16,637 nt of DNA from Spirochaetaceae bacterium (GCA_016649775.1 JAENWY010000021.1:1-16637); one strand, 5' to 3'; positions 1 to 9,106 are shown, numbered from the stretch's first letter. Translations and numbers: made by a program. Notes: generated from the sequence alone by a model not told the origin.

Positions 1-99
1 ACATATAATGGCAAACGTATGTTAATAGAACAAGGTAAACTTCAGTTTGAAGCTTTTACTGGCTATCATTATCCTCATTGGGTTAACTTAGAACTTTAA
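1..99 (+). CDS. aroE: Shikimate dehydrogenase, C-terminal end only (5' truncated by window edge)
   Basis: Reading from base 1 in frame 1 gives 32 codons followed by TAA; the rest of the gene lies outside the window. The visible end contains the pattern N-G-x-x-M-L-x-x-Q-G-x-x-x-F-E-x-x-T-G (codons 3-21), which is the C-terminal helix signature of shikimate dehydrogenases. In E. coli AroE the matching stretch reads NG..ML..QG...FE..TG. The enzyme reduces 3-dehydroshikimate to shikimate with NADPH in the cytoplasm. Supporting context: shikimate kinase and chorismate synthase lie 8-9 kb away on the other strand. A hairpin terminator follows directly. The family call rests on about 20 residues, so it is probable rather than certain. 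Confidence 0.62.
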   Translation, partial: TYNGKRMLIEQGKLQFEAFTGYHYPHWVNLEL

Positions 100-104
100 T
101 TTTT

Positions 105-132
105 AATACGATCAAATTCGTATTATTTTTTG
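105..132 (+). terminator. Rho-independent terminator after the aroE-like gene
   Basis: A 7-bp stem AATACGA/TCGTATT (105-111 with 118-124) has a 6-nt loop and is followed by an A and a run of six T. It begins five bases after the stop codon at 97-99. Confidence 0.7.
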
Positions 133-521
133 TAGTAAATCTTTATTGAAAAAATAATAATATAAATACAAACTTTGAGGAAATATTTTTTCTTGAAGTT
201 TTTTAATATTACATTAAAAATATATAAATTATTAGCTAGAAAATTAAAGTATAAATTAATCTTCTAGTAAAAAATAACAATATGTGATAATATTTATACA
301 TTAATTTTTATATTTTTAGATTATTTATTTAAACTTAAAATATTTAATGGTTAATTATCTATAACCTTATAGAAGAGACCTTTTGTGTTGTTTTGTATAA
401 AATTAGTTAAATTTTTTGTCATTACATTGTTCTCTTTTTTGTATTTGATTAGATACTTTACTAATATTACTTCTGGAAAAACATTAGTTTTGAAGTACAA
501 TTCTATAAAAGTGAGTAATTG
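133..521. other. AT-rich intergenic gap of about 390 bp
   Basis: No open frame, RNA gene or known riboswitch could be recognised here. The stretch is extremely A/T-rich. It holds a weak inverted repeat, CTAGAA near 235-240 with TTCTAG near 262-267. The only other element that can be supported is the candidate promoter at 439-467. Confidence 0.4.
439..467 (+). promoter_or_regulatory. Candidate sigma70-type promoter for the hybrid histidine kinase
   Basis: TTGTAT at 439-444 and TAATAT at 462-467 are separated by 17 nt. This would start a transcript near 474 with a leader of about 48 nt before the ATG at 522. In DNA this AT-rich, -10-like hexamers are common, so the call is tentative. Confidence 0.4.
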
Positions 522-3500
522 ATGAACGAATTTAAAATTCAGTTAAATGATATATTAAATCAGAAGAATATTTTAGAAGAGTTACCTTTATCTATATTTA
601 TTAAAGACAGAACAGGTCATTACCTTTTTGTAAATCAGAAGTTTCAAAAAGTACTTAAAGTTGATTCATCAGAAGCACTTTTAAACAAAACAGATTTTGA
701 AATTATAGATTATGATACTGCTACTATTTTTACACTTATTGATGAATCTGTATTAAGCGGCAAGAAATATTCAACTAGTTATCCACTAAGCATAGATAAA
801 AATAAAGTAGATCATGTTTCTACCACTAAAATTCCATTGTATGAGGATGAGGCTATAGTAGGCATCCTAGGAATGTTTTTTGACTTTGATAGTGAAGAAA
901 TGTCTGTTTTTAATCACTTTAAAGATAGTGAAGCCTCTTTAAGAGAAAGTATCTTTAATGGCTTTAATGGCGCAATCTTTGTAACTGATATCGCTTCTAA
1001 TAAATTAATTAGAGCTAATGATTTTGGGCATAATTTATTAAACCAAAGCAATAATGAAGATACCTACAAGCTTATTCAAGATAAATCTTGGTGTACAAAT
1101 AATTATAATAATTCTGTAAATTCTACTAATGCTATTTATTTTGAATCCATTGATAAGTATTTAACCCTTACTATCCAGGTTGTTGAATGGGAAGGGATAG
1201 ATGCGAATATTAGATATATTATCGATGTAACCAAAATTATCAAAGGTGAAAAAAATAATCAATTAACCTTAAAACAATTAGATAAAGCCTTAAATCATTT
1301 AAGGCTAATTTATTTTGAATATATTTTGGGGGATAATTTACTTCATATTAATCCAATAGGTTGTGATGCTCTTGGAGTAGAGGACACTATTTCAAATTAT
1401 CCTGAATATTTTATATCTCATGGATTAGTTCATCCTGATTATCAAGATTTATATAGTTCATCATTTTTAAAAATTAAAAGTGGAGAAGTAGATTATATTA
1501 ACTGTGAAGTTATTATGAATCTTAAAGGTGTTGGTTATACTTGGCGTGATGTTAAAATATCAACAATTTATGATGATGATGGTAAAAGAATTAAACTTGT
1601 AATAACTATTTCTGATTTAAATAGATATAAGAAACTAGAGCAGAGATTTGGTACAATATTAAGAAATAATGATATTGATACTTGGGAATATGATCTCAAT
1701 ACTAATGAAATTTTAATATTTGATGATCCGGCTGCTATTACTGGTAATGTTACTAGATATTCTTTGATGGATACTACAAAAAAAATAAATCCTGACGATG
1801 TAGAAAATTATTTAAATATGTTCAAAACTATAAGAAATGGAGCCTATCAAGCTTCTTCAGAATATAGGGTTAATAGTAAGGGAAAAATTCATAACTGGTA
1901 TCATAGTGAACTTACTAAATTAATAAATGCCAAAGGTGTAGCTAAAACAGCAATTGGATCTTCACGAAATATTTCAAACTACAAAGAAGCTGAAGAACGA
2001 TATCAAGAAGAGTTAACTTTTCAAAATCTAAGAAATACAAATCAATTATTATATGCTTTTGTTAATCTTGAAACTCTAGAAGTACAAACTTTCTATAGTT
2101 CAAATAAGGATTTGAAAAAAATAGCAAAAGATGAAATTATAAATAAATTTTTTCATTATATAGTTGGTCATAGACAAAAAGTTGAATACTATAAATATTT
2201 GAAAGACGAATTAATTGATAAATATAAGAAAGGCATTTATACTTCTCAGCGAATTATCAAATTTAAATCGATAGATAAAACTATTACAGTTAAACTTCAA
2301 ATTAGAGTAATTGAAAATCCAAATACTAAAGAATTAATGTGTTTTGCTACAGGCGAAGATGTTGATATAGAAGTTAAAACTGAGGAACTTCTCAAGGCCT
2401 CAGCAGCTCAAAAATATGAACTTTTTTCAAGAATTGATTTTGCAAATGATGAAGTTTTAACCTTCAAAAATAAATCAGATACCTTTAAATTACCATTAGG
2501 TGTTCATGTATTATCAGTTGATGATGCTATATCTACTTTATGGAAACAATTTTTACAAAATATATATGATAAAGATTCTTTAGAGAATTATTTTAAAAAG
2601 CAATTAAATGGAAATGATTCCGTATACAAAATTTACAGAATAAAAGATGATAAGGGTGTTGAGTATGTGAAAAGATCTAGGTTAGTAGTATTAGATGAGA
2701 TAGGTCGTGTTTATGGCGATTTTTGGGATGATATTACTGATATTGAAATTCAAAATGAAGTTAGAAATAAAGAATTAGCATATGCTCTTAATTTGGCAAA
2801 AAGTGCTAATGCCTCAAAAACTAAATTCTTATCATCTATGTCTCATGATATTAGAACACCGCTTAATGCTATTATTGGAATGAATGAATTAGCTTTAGAA
2901 GATATAAATGATAAAGAACAATTGATTGAAAGTTTAACTATTATAAAAAACTCTTCTGCCCATTTGTTAGATTTAATAAATAATATTTTAGATATGAGTA
3001 GAATTGAAAGCTCAAAGATTGTTTATAATGTAACTCTACAGAATATTAATAATGTAATGAAGGCTTTAATAAGTAGATTAAAGCCTATATATTACAAAAA
3101 AAAACAAAATATTGTTTTAACCATGAATATTAAAAAATTTTTTGTATATATTGATAAGCCTGTATTTAACAGAGTTCTTGAAAATATAATAACTAATTCA
3201 ATTAAATTTTCACCTAATAATTCAACAATTACTATTAACTTATATGATCATTTTGATACGGAAGCTAATAGAATTATTTACTATATTGAGGTGCAAGACC
3301 AAGGTATTGGTATGAGTGAAGATGAATTGGAAAATGTATTTAACCCATTTTTTAGATCTAATAATAAACTTGTTAACAATGTTGAAGGTACAGGCTTAGG
3401 ACTTGCTATTGCTAAGCGACATATTGATGAAATTGGTGGCAGCATAAAAATTGAAAGTGTTCAGGGTCATGGAACCAAAACTATTATTTCTGCTCCTTTA

Positions 3501-3956
3501 AGAGCTAATAATAGATGTAATATTAAACTTATTGATAAAAATATTAATAAAAATGACTTTAGAAATATTAGATTAGAATCCAAAACTGTTCTTCTTGTTG
3601 AAGACAATAAAATCAATATGCTACTTGCTAATAAATTAATATCTAAATTAGGTATTTCTATTGTAGAAGCATATAATGGTCAAGAAGGGTTAGATCTATT
3701 TAAAAATAGTGCAACCGATAAATTTGATGCTATTATAACTGATATTCAAATGCCTTATATGGATGGACTTGAAATGAGTAGACAAATAAGAGCTCTTGAA
3801 AAAATTGGGGCAAAGAGTATTCCAATAATTGCTATGACAGCTAATGCGTTTTTAACAGATATTAGAAATTGTTATAATGCTGGTATGAATTCTCATATAG
3901 CTAAGCCGATAAATAATTCTGAATTAGTTAATACATTAATAAAATATTTAAAATAA
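522..3956 (+). CDS. Soluble multi-PAS hybrid sensor histidine kinase with C-terminal receiver domain
   Basis: This is a 1144-residue signalling kinase with no membrane segment or signal peptide, so it probably senses a cytoplasmic signal. Residues 15 to about 745 form a chain of about six PAS-like modules; the first (15-125) and fourth (375-490) are the clearest. Then follow a HisKA dimerisation helix with the H-box SHDIRTPLNAI (phospho-acceptor His775) and a HATPase_c domain with N-box Asn892, G1 motif DQGIG (Asp926) and G2 motif GTGLGLA (956-962). The C-terminal receiver runs from about 1022, with acidic pair E1027/D1028, phospho-acceptor Asp1074 in TDIQMP, Thr1106 and Lys1128. It has no HPt domain, DNA-binding domain or neighbouring response regulator, so its output partner lies elsewhere. 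The ATG at 522 is preferred over the TTG at 519; the ribosome-binding site (GTGAG near 511) is weak. The signal sensed is unknown. Confidence 0.93.
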   Translation: MNEFKIQLNDILNQKNILEELPLSIFIKDRTGHYLFVNQKFQKVLKVDSSEALLNKTDFEIIDYDTATIFTLIDESVLSGKKYSTSYPLSIDKNKVDHVSTTKIPLYEDEAIVGILGMFFDFDSEEMSVFNHFKDSEASLRESIFNGFNGAIFVTDIASNKLIRANDFGHNLLNQSNNEDTYKLIQDKSWCTNNYNNSVNSTNAIYFESIDKYLTLTIQVVEWEGIDANIRYIIDVTKIIKGEKNNQLTLKQLDKALNHLRLIYFEYILGDNLLHINPIGCDALGVEDTISNYPEYFISHGLVHPDYQDLYSSSFLKIKSGEVDYINCEVIMNLKGVGYTWRDVKISTIYDDDGKRIKLVITISDLNRYKKLEQRFGTILRNNDIDTWEYDLNTNEILIFDDPAAITGNVTRYSLMDTTKKINPDDVENYLNMFKTIRNGAYQASSEYRVNSKGKIHNWYHSELTKLINAKGVAKTAIGSSRNISNYKEAEERYQEELTFQNLRNTNQLLYAFVNLETLEVQTFYSSNKDLKKIAKDEIINKFFHYIVGHRQKVEYYKYLKDELIDKYKKGIYTSQRIIKFKSIDKTITVKLQIRVIENPNTKELMCFATGEDVDIEVKTEELLKASAAQKYELFSRIDFANDEVLTFKNKSDTFKLPLGVHVLSVDDAISTLWKQFLQNIYDKDSLENYFKKQLNGNDSVYKIYRIKDDKGVEYVKRSRLVVLDEIGRVYGDFWDDITDIEIQNEVRNKELAYALNLAKSANASKTKFLSSMSHDIRTPLNAIIGMNELALEDINDKEQLIESLTIIKNSSAHLLDLINNILDMSRIESSKIVYNVTLQNINNVMKALISRLKPIYYKKKQNIVLTMNIKKFFVYIDKPVFNRVLENIITNSIKFSPNNSTITINLYDHFDTEANRIIYYIEVQDQGIGMSEDELENVFNPFFRSNNKLVNNVEGTGLGLAIAKRHIDEIGGSIKIESVQGHGTKTIISAPLRANNRCNIKLIDKNINKNDFRNIRLESKTVLLVEDNKINMLLANKLISKLGISIVEAYNGQEGLDLFKNSATDKFDAIITDIQMPYMDGLEMSRQIRALEKIGAKSIPIIAMTANAFLTDIRNCYNAGMNSHIAKPINNSELVNTLIKYLK

Positions 3957-3959
3957 AAA

Positions 3960-4013
3960 ATAGGGCTAATGAAAAGTTATTTTTACTTACTCATAAATAG
4001 CCCTATGTTTTTT
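3960..4013. terminator. Bidirectional terminator between the convergent kinase and helicase-associated genes
   Basis: TAGGGCTA (3961-3968) pairs with TAGCCCTA (3998-4005), extended inward by ATGA/TCAT after a small bulge. The plus strand continues into a T-run (4008-4013), and the minus strand into the complement of the A-run at 3955-3960. The minus-strand stop codon (4012-4014) lies inside the plus-strand T-run, so the two genes share this one terminator. Confidence 0.8.
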
Positions 4014-6042
4014 AGTCTGTAATATAATTTGTTATTTTAACAAAGAATATTTTATTTATTGGAATTTCAACTTTTTCTAGTGTAGGCAGTCTTTTAGCTT
4101 CCACACTAAATTCATTATTTCCAAGAGTTTGAACCTTATCAACTATTAGTAGAAATTCATGTTTCATATATCCAATTTTTACAATAGCTCCAATTTGTTT
4201 AGATGCCATCTTAAATACATTTACTTTACGTTTATAATCAAATCCACTTGCACTTATATTGGAATCTAATACTTGAGGTGAACTTAGTTGTGATTTGTTA
4301 ATTATCATAGAAAGCTGTAAACGTGATTTTAAATCTTCTCTTTCTTCCGCTCTACAGTCTAGAAGTTCAATAGCAATTTTTAATTTTTTAGATGAAAAGG
4401 TCTTATTCGAAAGCTGATTTGAAAAAAGTTTGGTTTCAACATTAATAGAACTACAGATTTTCATTATATTGTTGATAAAGAAAGTCTGTTCTTCTCTTAG
4501 ATGAAAGCCTTTACTTACTCTCCATTGAGCATTAGTAAAGAAAGTATCACTTTGAATAATGTCACCTTTTCTTCGGGGTACAAGAAGTCCCGAATTTTCA
4601 ATAATTTTAGTCCAAGAAGGTTCACTATCTCTTTGCATTAAGAAAATATTATCACTTAGTTTTTTAATGATATGTGATTGCAAATCAGGGTGAGATGATA
4701 AAATTGTTGAAACTCTTTCATTTCCTTGAATAATAATACCATCATAAATCGAAATTTGACTGTATTGTTGTTCTACTAAATCAAGATAGCGAAGGGCAGG
4801 ACAATTCTCTTTTGCAATACTGTGATAAATAATAAATTCATAGATTTTTTCTTTAGTTAATTTACTATCCAGTGCATCTCTAAAATCTTCTTTTGTAAGT
4901 TGATAAATAGTTTGTGTATCAAGTCTTGATATCCTAGTAAATCTCCAAAGAATATCACCCTTTGCTCTAGTTCCTAAATATCTGACACTTAAATCAGTAT
5001 CGAAAACTAGTGTGTTGGATTCACTTTTAATCTTTTTAATATTGCTAATAAATAGATAATTATTATGTTTATTTAATATTGATAACTTAACTAATTTATC
5101 AATGAAATCATTATTGATGTAAATATTATATTTTGTTGATAAAGCTTCACTCAATAGAGTAAAAGAAATTTGATCAAATATTTTTGTTTCAATAGCATAA
5201 GATAATAATTCAGATGCAAAGAGGTAAACATTATTAGTTTCAGAAAATAAATCATTAAGAGAATTAATAATAAGTAAAACATTAAATTCAAAATCTGTTA
5301 AATCTATTAAACTTTGTAATAATTCATACTCAATAGAATCAAATGGAGTAAAAATATTTAAATTTAATAAAAGGTTATCAATTATTTCACTTATCTTTAT
5401 GATTTCTGCTTCCTCATATGTTGGAAACAATGATGGAATCATGTTTTTTTTCTGATTTGCAGTTAACTTTTGCTCATTTTTTAATAGGCTTAAATATCCT
5501 CTAAGAACTTCAGTTGAAATATAATTCTCATTTGATAACTCTTCAGTGCAGTTAACACTCATTAATGGTAGGAGTGATCCTTTTAAGATTAGTTCGTTGC
5601 CAAATACGGGATTTAGAATAAATTTTCCACAATTAGATAGTAATATCATTCTTTTTACAAGAGAAGATATGTGGTCAATTATTTCCACATAGTTAAATTC
5701 CTCAATATTTTTATTGTTATTAAAGTATGTATAAAATTTAACACTATTGTCCTCTGTGCTCGTTTCACTCTCGAAAGGTCTTAATAATTTTAATATATTA
5801 GAAGAATTAATTCCTCCTGTTAACTCTGATAAACCTATAATTAGACTATCTACCTCATCAATTGTTGTTAACATTGTAGTGAAGTTTTCATCATTTAGGA
5901 AAAAAGAAATAAGTTGTTCAATTACCTCAATTTGATTATAAGGGGTTGAGACCTCAGGAAGGAAATTCCGTGCAAAGTAGTAAAATTTTTCATTGTCTAA
6001 GTCTTCAAGCCATCTCTTAAAAAAAATAGTTTCTTTAGTCAT
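4012..6042 (-). CDS. XPB-associated protein with Helicase_C_3-like domain
   Basis: This 676-residue protein is largely helical and has no Walker A motif, so it is not itself a helicase. It lies directly downstream of the XPB-like helicase gene. Many Actinobacteria and spirochaetes pair XPB with a 'helicase-associated' protein of similar size (family knowledge). The best domain signal is around residues 430-495, where a strand ending I-I-I-Q-G-N-E-R-V-S-T resembles the V-Q-S-D-K-T-L-L strand at the N-terminus of the neighbouring XPB; both fit the Helicase_C_3 type. The N-terminal 400 residues resemble nothing I can name. It was read from the ATG at 6042 because no in-frame ATG, GTG or TTG lies upstream before a stop. 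The strongest Shine-Dalgarno-like sequence (AAGGAG, 6071-6076) is 28 nt away, which is unusual. A role in XPB-linked DNA repair or transcription-coupled processing is inferred from context only. Confidence 0.75.
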   Translation of the reverse strand: MTKETIFFKRWLEDLDNEKFYYFARNFLPEVSTPYNQIEVIEQLISFFLNDENFTTMLTTIDEVDSLIIGLSELTGGINSSNILKLLRPFESETSTEDNSVKFYTYFNNNKNIEEFNYVEIIDHISSLVKRMILLSNCGKFILNPVFGNELILKGSLLPLMSVNCTEELSNENYISTEVLRGYLSLLKNEQKLTANQKKNMIPSLFPTYEEAEIIKISEIIDNLLLNLNIFTPFDSIEYELLQSLIDLTDFEFNVLLIINSLNDLFSETNNVYLFASELLSYAIETKIFDQISFTLLSEALSTKYNIYINNDFIDKLVKLSILNKHNNYLFISNIKKIKSESNTLVFDTDLSVRYLGTRAKGDILWRFTRISRLDTQTIYQLTKEDFRDALDSKLTKEKIYEFIIYHSIAKENCPALRYLDLVEQQYSQISIYDGIIIQGNERVSTILSSHPDLQSHIIKKLSDNIFLMQRDSEPSWTKIIENSGLLVPRRKGDIIQSDTFFTNAQWRVSKGFHLREEQTFFINNIMKICSSINVETKLFSNQLSNKTFSSKKLKIAIELLDCRAEEREDLKSRLQLSMIINKSQLSSPQVLDSNISASGFDYKRKVNVFKMASKQIGAIVKIGYMKHEFLLIVDKVQTLGNNEFSVEAKRLPTLEKVEIPINKIFFVKITNYITD

Positions 6043-6124
6043 AAAATACCAGCCAAATAAATTAGCCCTTCTCCTTATGTGTTTTTAATTTAATAAATAG
6101 TAAGTTCTAATGCTTATTATATAC

Positions 6125-8044
6125 TTATTCTTGATAAACTTCTACTGAATATCTATATCCTTGTTCTGCTAAGAATTTTTGTCTATTTAGAGCGAATTCT
6201 TCTTCTGTAGAATTTTGTGTTACAAGAGAATAAAAGTTACTATTAATATCTTTGGGTCTTAGAATTCTTCCTAGTCTTTGAGCCTCTTCAGATCTTGACC
6301 CAAATGTACCAGATAATTGAATAGCAACAGAAGCATCAGGTAAATCAATAGCAAAGTTTGCAACTTTTGATACTACAAGAATTTTTAATTCTCCATTTCT
6401 AAATTGTGAATAAAGTTCATCTCTTTTTTTATTTGCAGTTGAGCCTGTTATGATAGGAGCCTTAATTGCTTTTGCTACATCTTTTAATTGAGATAAATAT
6501 TGTCCAATTACTAAAATAAATTCACCTTCATGTTTTTTAAGTAACTTTTTAACAATTTCAAGTTTTCTAGGATTTTCACTTGCCATTCTAAATTGTTCTC
6601 GCTTATTAGCAAGGGCATAGTTTACTTCCATGTCTAAAGGAAGGGGAACTCTTATTTCAAAGCAATATGCTTCTGCTATAAAGCCTGTAGCTTCTAATTC
6701 ACTCCAGGGTACATCAAAACGTTTAGGACCAACTAGAGAAAACACTTCATCTTCTTTATTGTCTTCTCTAACAAGGGTCGCTGTAAGTCCTACTCTATAG
6801 AGTGACTGTAGTTCCGCTGTTACTTTAAAAACAGGGGCAGGAAGCATGTGAACCTCATCATAAATAATAAGACCCCATTCTCCTTTTGTTAATAATTCAA
6901 AATGTGGAAATGTTCCAACTTTATCAGGTCTCCAAGTTAATACTTGGTAGGTACAAACAGTAACTTTCTTGGCATTCTTATTTTCACCAGTATATTCGCC
7001 AATATCATCTGTAGTTAAATTTGTTTTGTCCAATAATTCATTAATCCATTGATGAACAGCTGCAACATTTGTGGTAATTATAAGTGTTCTTGTAGCAAGT
7101 CTTGTTAATATTTCCATACCAATAACGGTTTTTCCAGAACCACAAGGGAGAACGACTGTACCATATCCGCTACCTGGACCACCTAGTCCTATTAAAGCAT
7201 CTGCAGCTTTCTTTTGGTATTCTCTAATCCCAAAATCTTTACCTTCAAGGGTTTTTGTTCTTAAAGATACTTTGATAGGAATACCTTTTTTTAAAGGAAT
7301 TCTATCATCAACCGGATAACCCATATTTATTAATTTAACTTTAACATCACCTCTAGACAGTTTTCTAAGCGCAAAAGTGTCAGGGGAAATCTTGAATAGA
7401 ATGTTGTTAAATGCTCTGTTTGCTTCAATGATTCTAAAAATTAGATTATCTGATATTTTTAATAGATAGGTTTCTTCAAAAGTAGATAGTACCCCCTGAA
7501 TTTTATTATCAGCATCAACAGGATTAATTTCATTAGTTGTTAATTGTTGATGTAATTCAGTTTCTTCTTCTGTTAATTCAACACCTTCACGAATTTTCTT
7601 ATTCAATACTTTCTTTTGTTTTGAATTAATATTTCTTTGCTTTAGATATTCATTCAATTTATTATCAATTTCATCATTTGTTAATGTAATAGATTCTGCT
7701 TTTGTCTCAGTCTTTAAATCACTTTGAGGTTTCTTTCTATTATCTTCAATTAGTACTAATTTTCCAAAACGGGAAGAGATATCTTCAATAAAAAAACTAA
7801 TTGATGAAGCTATTGGGAATCTTGTCCATCTATTTAAAATTTCAATTATTTTGTGACTATCAATATTACAAGATGCAGCATTCCAAAGTGATATTGGTGA
7901 TAGTGCATAGGTATGTATATGTTCTGGACTTTTAATTAGATCGCAAAAAGTTGAAATCTCATTTCTACACTCATCAAACTGTTGGTGATGTACATCTAAT
8001 AATAGAGTCTTGTCGCTTTGTACTATTAAGGGCGTATCGTTCAA
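6125..8044 (-). CDS. XPB/Ssl2-type DNA repair helicase (superfamily 2)
   Basis: A 639-residue 3'-to-5' DNA helicase/translocase of the XPB family. The N-terminal domain (residues 5-98) matches bacterial XPBs closely, with VQSDKTLLL, SPEHIHTY and SLWNAA. Residues about 104-190 form a charged, Lys/Glu-rich insertion. Next come a damage-recognition-like region (about 200-262) and the helicase core: Walker A GSGKT (Lys305), DEVH box (396-399), GLTAT motif III and the XPB-specific R-E-D motif (426-428). Motif VI is QRLGRILRP (589-597, with Arg593 and Arg596). The start is TTG at 8044, supported by GGAGG 8 nt upstream (8053-8057). No alternative start lies near the N-terminus, and conserved sequence begins at residue 5. 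TTG follows the aroC stop with no spacing, so translation is probably coupled. In archaea XPB works with the nuclease Bax1; here the neighbour is a different partner. Confidence 0.93.
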   Translation of the reverse strand: MNDTPLIVQSDKTLLLDVHHQQFDECRNEISTFCDLIKSPEHIHTYALSPISLWNAASCNIDSHKIIEILNRWTRFPIASSISFFIEDISSRFGKLVLIEDNRKKPQSDLKTETKAESITLTNDEIDNKLNEYLKQRNINSKQKKVLNKKIREGVELTEEETELHQQLTTNEINPVDADNKIQGVLSTFEETYLLKISDNLIFRIIEANRAFNNILFKISPDTFALRKLSRGDVKVKLINMGYPVDDRIPLKKGIPIKVSLRTKTLEGKDFGIREYQKKAADALIGLGGPGSGYGTVVLPCGSGKTVIGMEILTRLATRTLIITTNVAAVHQWINELLDKTNLTTDDIGEYTGENKNAKKVTVCTYQVLTWRPDKVGTFPHFELLTKGEWGLIIYDEVHMLPAPVFKVTAELQSLYRVGLTATLVREDNKEDEVFSLVGPKRFDVPWSELEATGFIAEAYCFEIRVPLPLDMEVNYALANKREQFRMASENPRKLEIVKKLLKKHEGEFILVIGQYLSQLKDVAKAIKAPIITGSTANKKRDELYSQFRNGELKILVVSKVANFAIDLPDASVAIQLSGTFGSRSEEAQRLGRILRPKDINSNFYSLVTQNSTEEEFALNRQKFLAEQGYRYSVEVYQE

Positions 8045-9106
8045 TTATTTATCCTCCAAGGATATTTCTTTCATTAAATTTAAAATAACAATAGAACTCA
8101 TTGCTTCAACTACAACAACCGCTCTAGGACATATGCAAGGGTCGTGTCGTCCTTTTATTGTTATCTCTGTATTATTATTATTTTTATCAATAGTCTTTTG
8201 AGAAAGTGAAATAGAGGGGGTAGGTTTAAAAGCAACTCTAAAGATTATATCTTGTCCACTTGTTATTCCACCAAGAGTTCCTCCTGCATGATTTGTTATA
8301 AATCCTTCACTATTAATCTCATCATTATTTTGTGAACCTGTAAGAGTGGCTGCATTGAATCCCTCACCAATTTCAAATCCCTTTGTAGCACCAATACTCA
8401 TGATTGCATGAGCTAATAGAGCTTCAACTTTATCAAAGACAGGATCTCCAAGGCCCACAGGAAGCCCTTTGATTCTACATTCAATGATTCCTCCTATGCT
8501 ATCACCTTTTTCTCTTAAATCATTAATAAGGTTTCGCATTTCCTCAGCTTTAGCATTATTAGGGCAATAGAGTTCATTTGAAGTTCTTTCATCCCAATTG
8601 CATTCACTTTGTGAAACTTTAATATTTCCTATTTGAATTGTTGCGGCTTCACAAATTATATTAGCCCTATTTAAATAAAGCTTGGAAATTGCACCAGCTG
8701 CAACTCTTGCAAGAGTTTCTCTTCCTGAGGATCTGCCTCCTCCACGAGGATCTCTAATTCCATATTTATGGGTGTATGTAAAATCAGCATGACCTGGTCG
8801 AAAGACTTCAGAAATATTACTATAGTCCTTTGATTTTTGGTTAGTGTTTTCAACAATAATAGTTAAAGGTGTTCCTGTTATAATGCCTTCATAAACGCCA
8901 GAAAGTATTTCTATTTTGTCGTCTTCCTTTCTTGGGGTTCCTAAAGAATTACCACCAGGTCTTCTCCTATCCATTTCTTTTTGAATGAAATCTAAATCCA
9001 AAGGAAGGCCGGGTTGAAGTCCATCCATTATTAGACCAACTGCCGCTCCATGTGATTCTCCAAATGTTGTTATTGTAACTTTGTCTCCAAAACTATTATG
9101 TCCCAT
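8045..9106 (-). CDS. aroC: Chorismate synthase
   Basis: This 353-residue enzyme converts 5-enolpyruvylshikimate-3-phosphate to chorismate using reduced FMN, the last step of the shared aromatic pathway. The N-terminus MGHNSFGDKV.ITTFGESHG is diagnostic, with His19 in GESHG. Other family motifs are DRRRPGGN (46-53), FRPGHAD with catalytic His106, and the FMN-binding stretch RDPRGGGRSSGRETLARVAAG. Length is normal for the family and no key residue is missing. Its start overlaps the end of aroK by 11 bp, and its stop is directly followed by the TTG start of the XPB gene, so it sits in the middle of a coupled operon. The upstream ribosome-binding site is weak (CTGGAT), consistent with coupling to aroK. 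Confidence 0.97.
   Translation of the reverse strand: MGHNSFGDKVTITTFGESHGAAVGLIMDGLQPGLPLDLDFIQKEMDRRRPGGNSLGTPRKEDDKIEILSGVYEGIITGTPLTIIVENTNQKSKDYSNISEVFRPGHADFTYTHKYGIRDPRGGGRSSGRETLARVAAGAISKLYLNRANIICEAATIQIGNIKVSQSECNWDERTSNELYCPNNAKAEEMRNLINDLREKGDSIGGIIECRIKGLPVGLGDPVFDKVEALLAHAIMSIGATKGFEIGEGFNAATLTGSQNNDEINSEGFITNHAGGTLGGITSGQDIIFRVAFKPTPSISLSQKTIDKNNNNTEITIKGRHDPCICPRAVVVVEAMSSIVILNLMKEISLEDK
8053..8057 (-). promoter_or_regulatory. Ribosome binding site fixing the TTG start of the XPB gene
   Basis: GGAGG on the minus strand lies 8 nt before the TTG at 8044-8042, inside the last codons of aroC. It is the main reason for accepting the non-ATG start. Confidence 0.75.

Noticed and set aside
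519..521. TTG as start of the histidine kinase
   Set aside because: An ATG follows immediately at 522 and is the more likely initiator.
5747..5935. 62-codon plus-strand open frame
   Set aside because: It lies antisense inside the XPB-partner gene with no ribosome-binding site or recognisable domain.
7071..7319. 82-codon plus-strand open frame
   Set aside because: It is antisense to the conserved XPB Walker A region; its composition is a by-product of the helicase codons.
8010..8201. 63-codon plus-strand open frame
   Set aside because: It is antisense to the aroC end and XPB start, both strongly supported.
8671..8856. 61-codon minus-strand open frame
   Set aside because: It lies out of frame inside aroC, over its FMN-binding motif.
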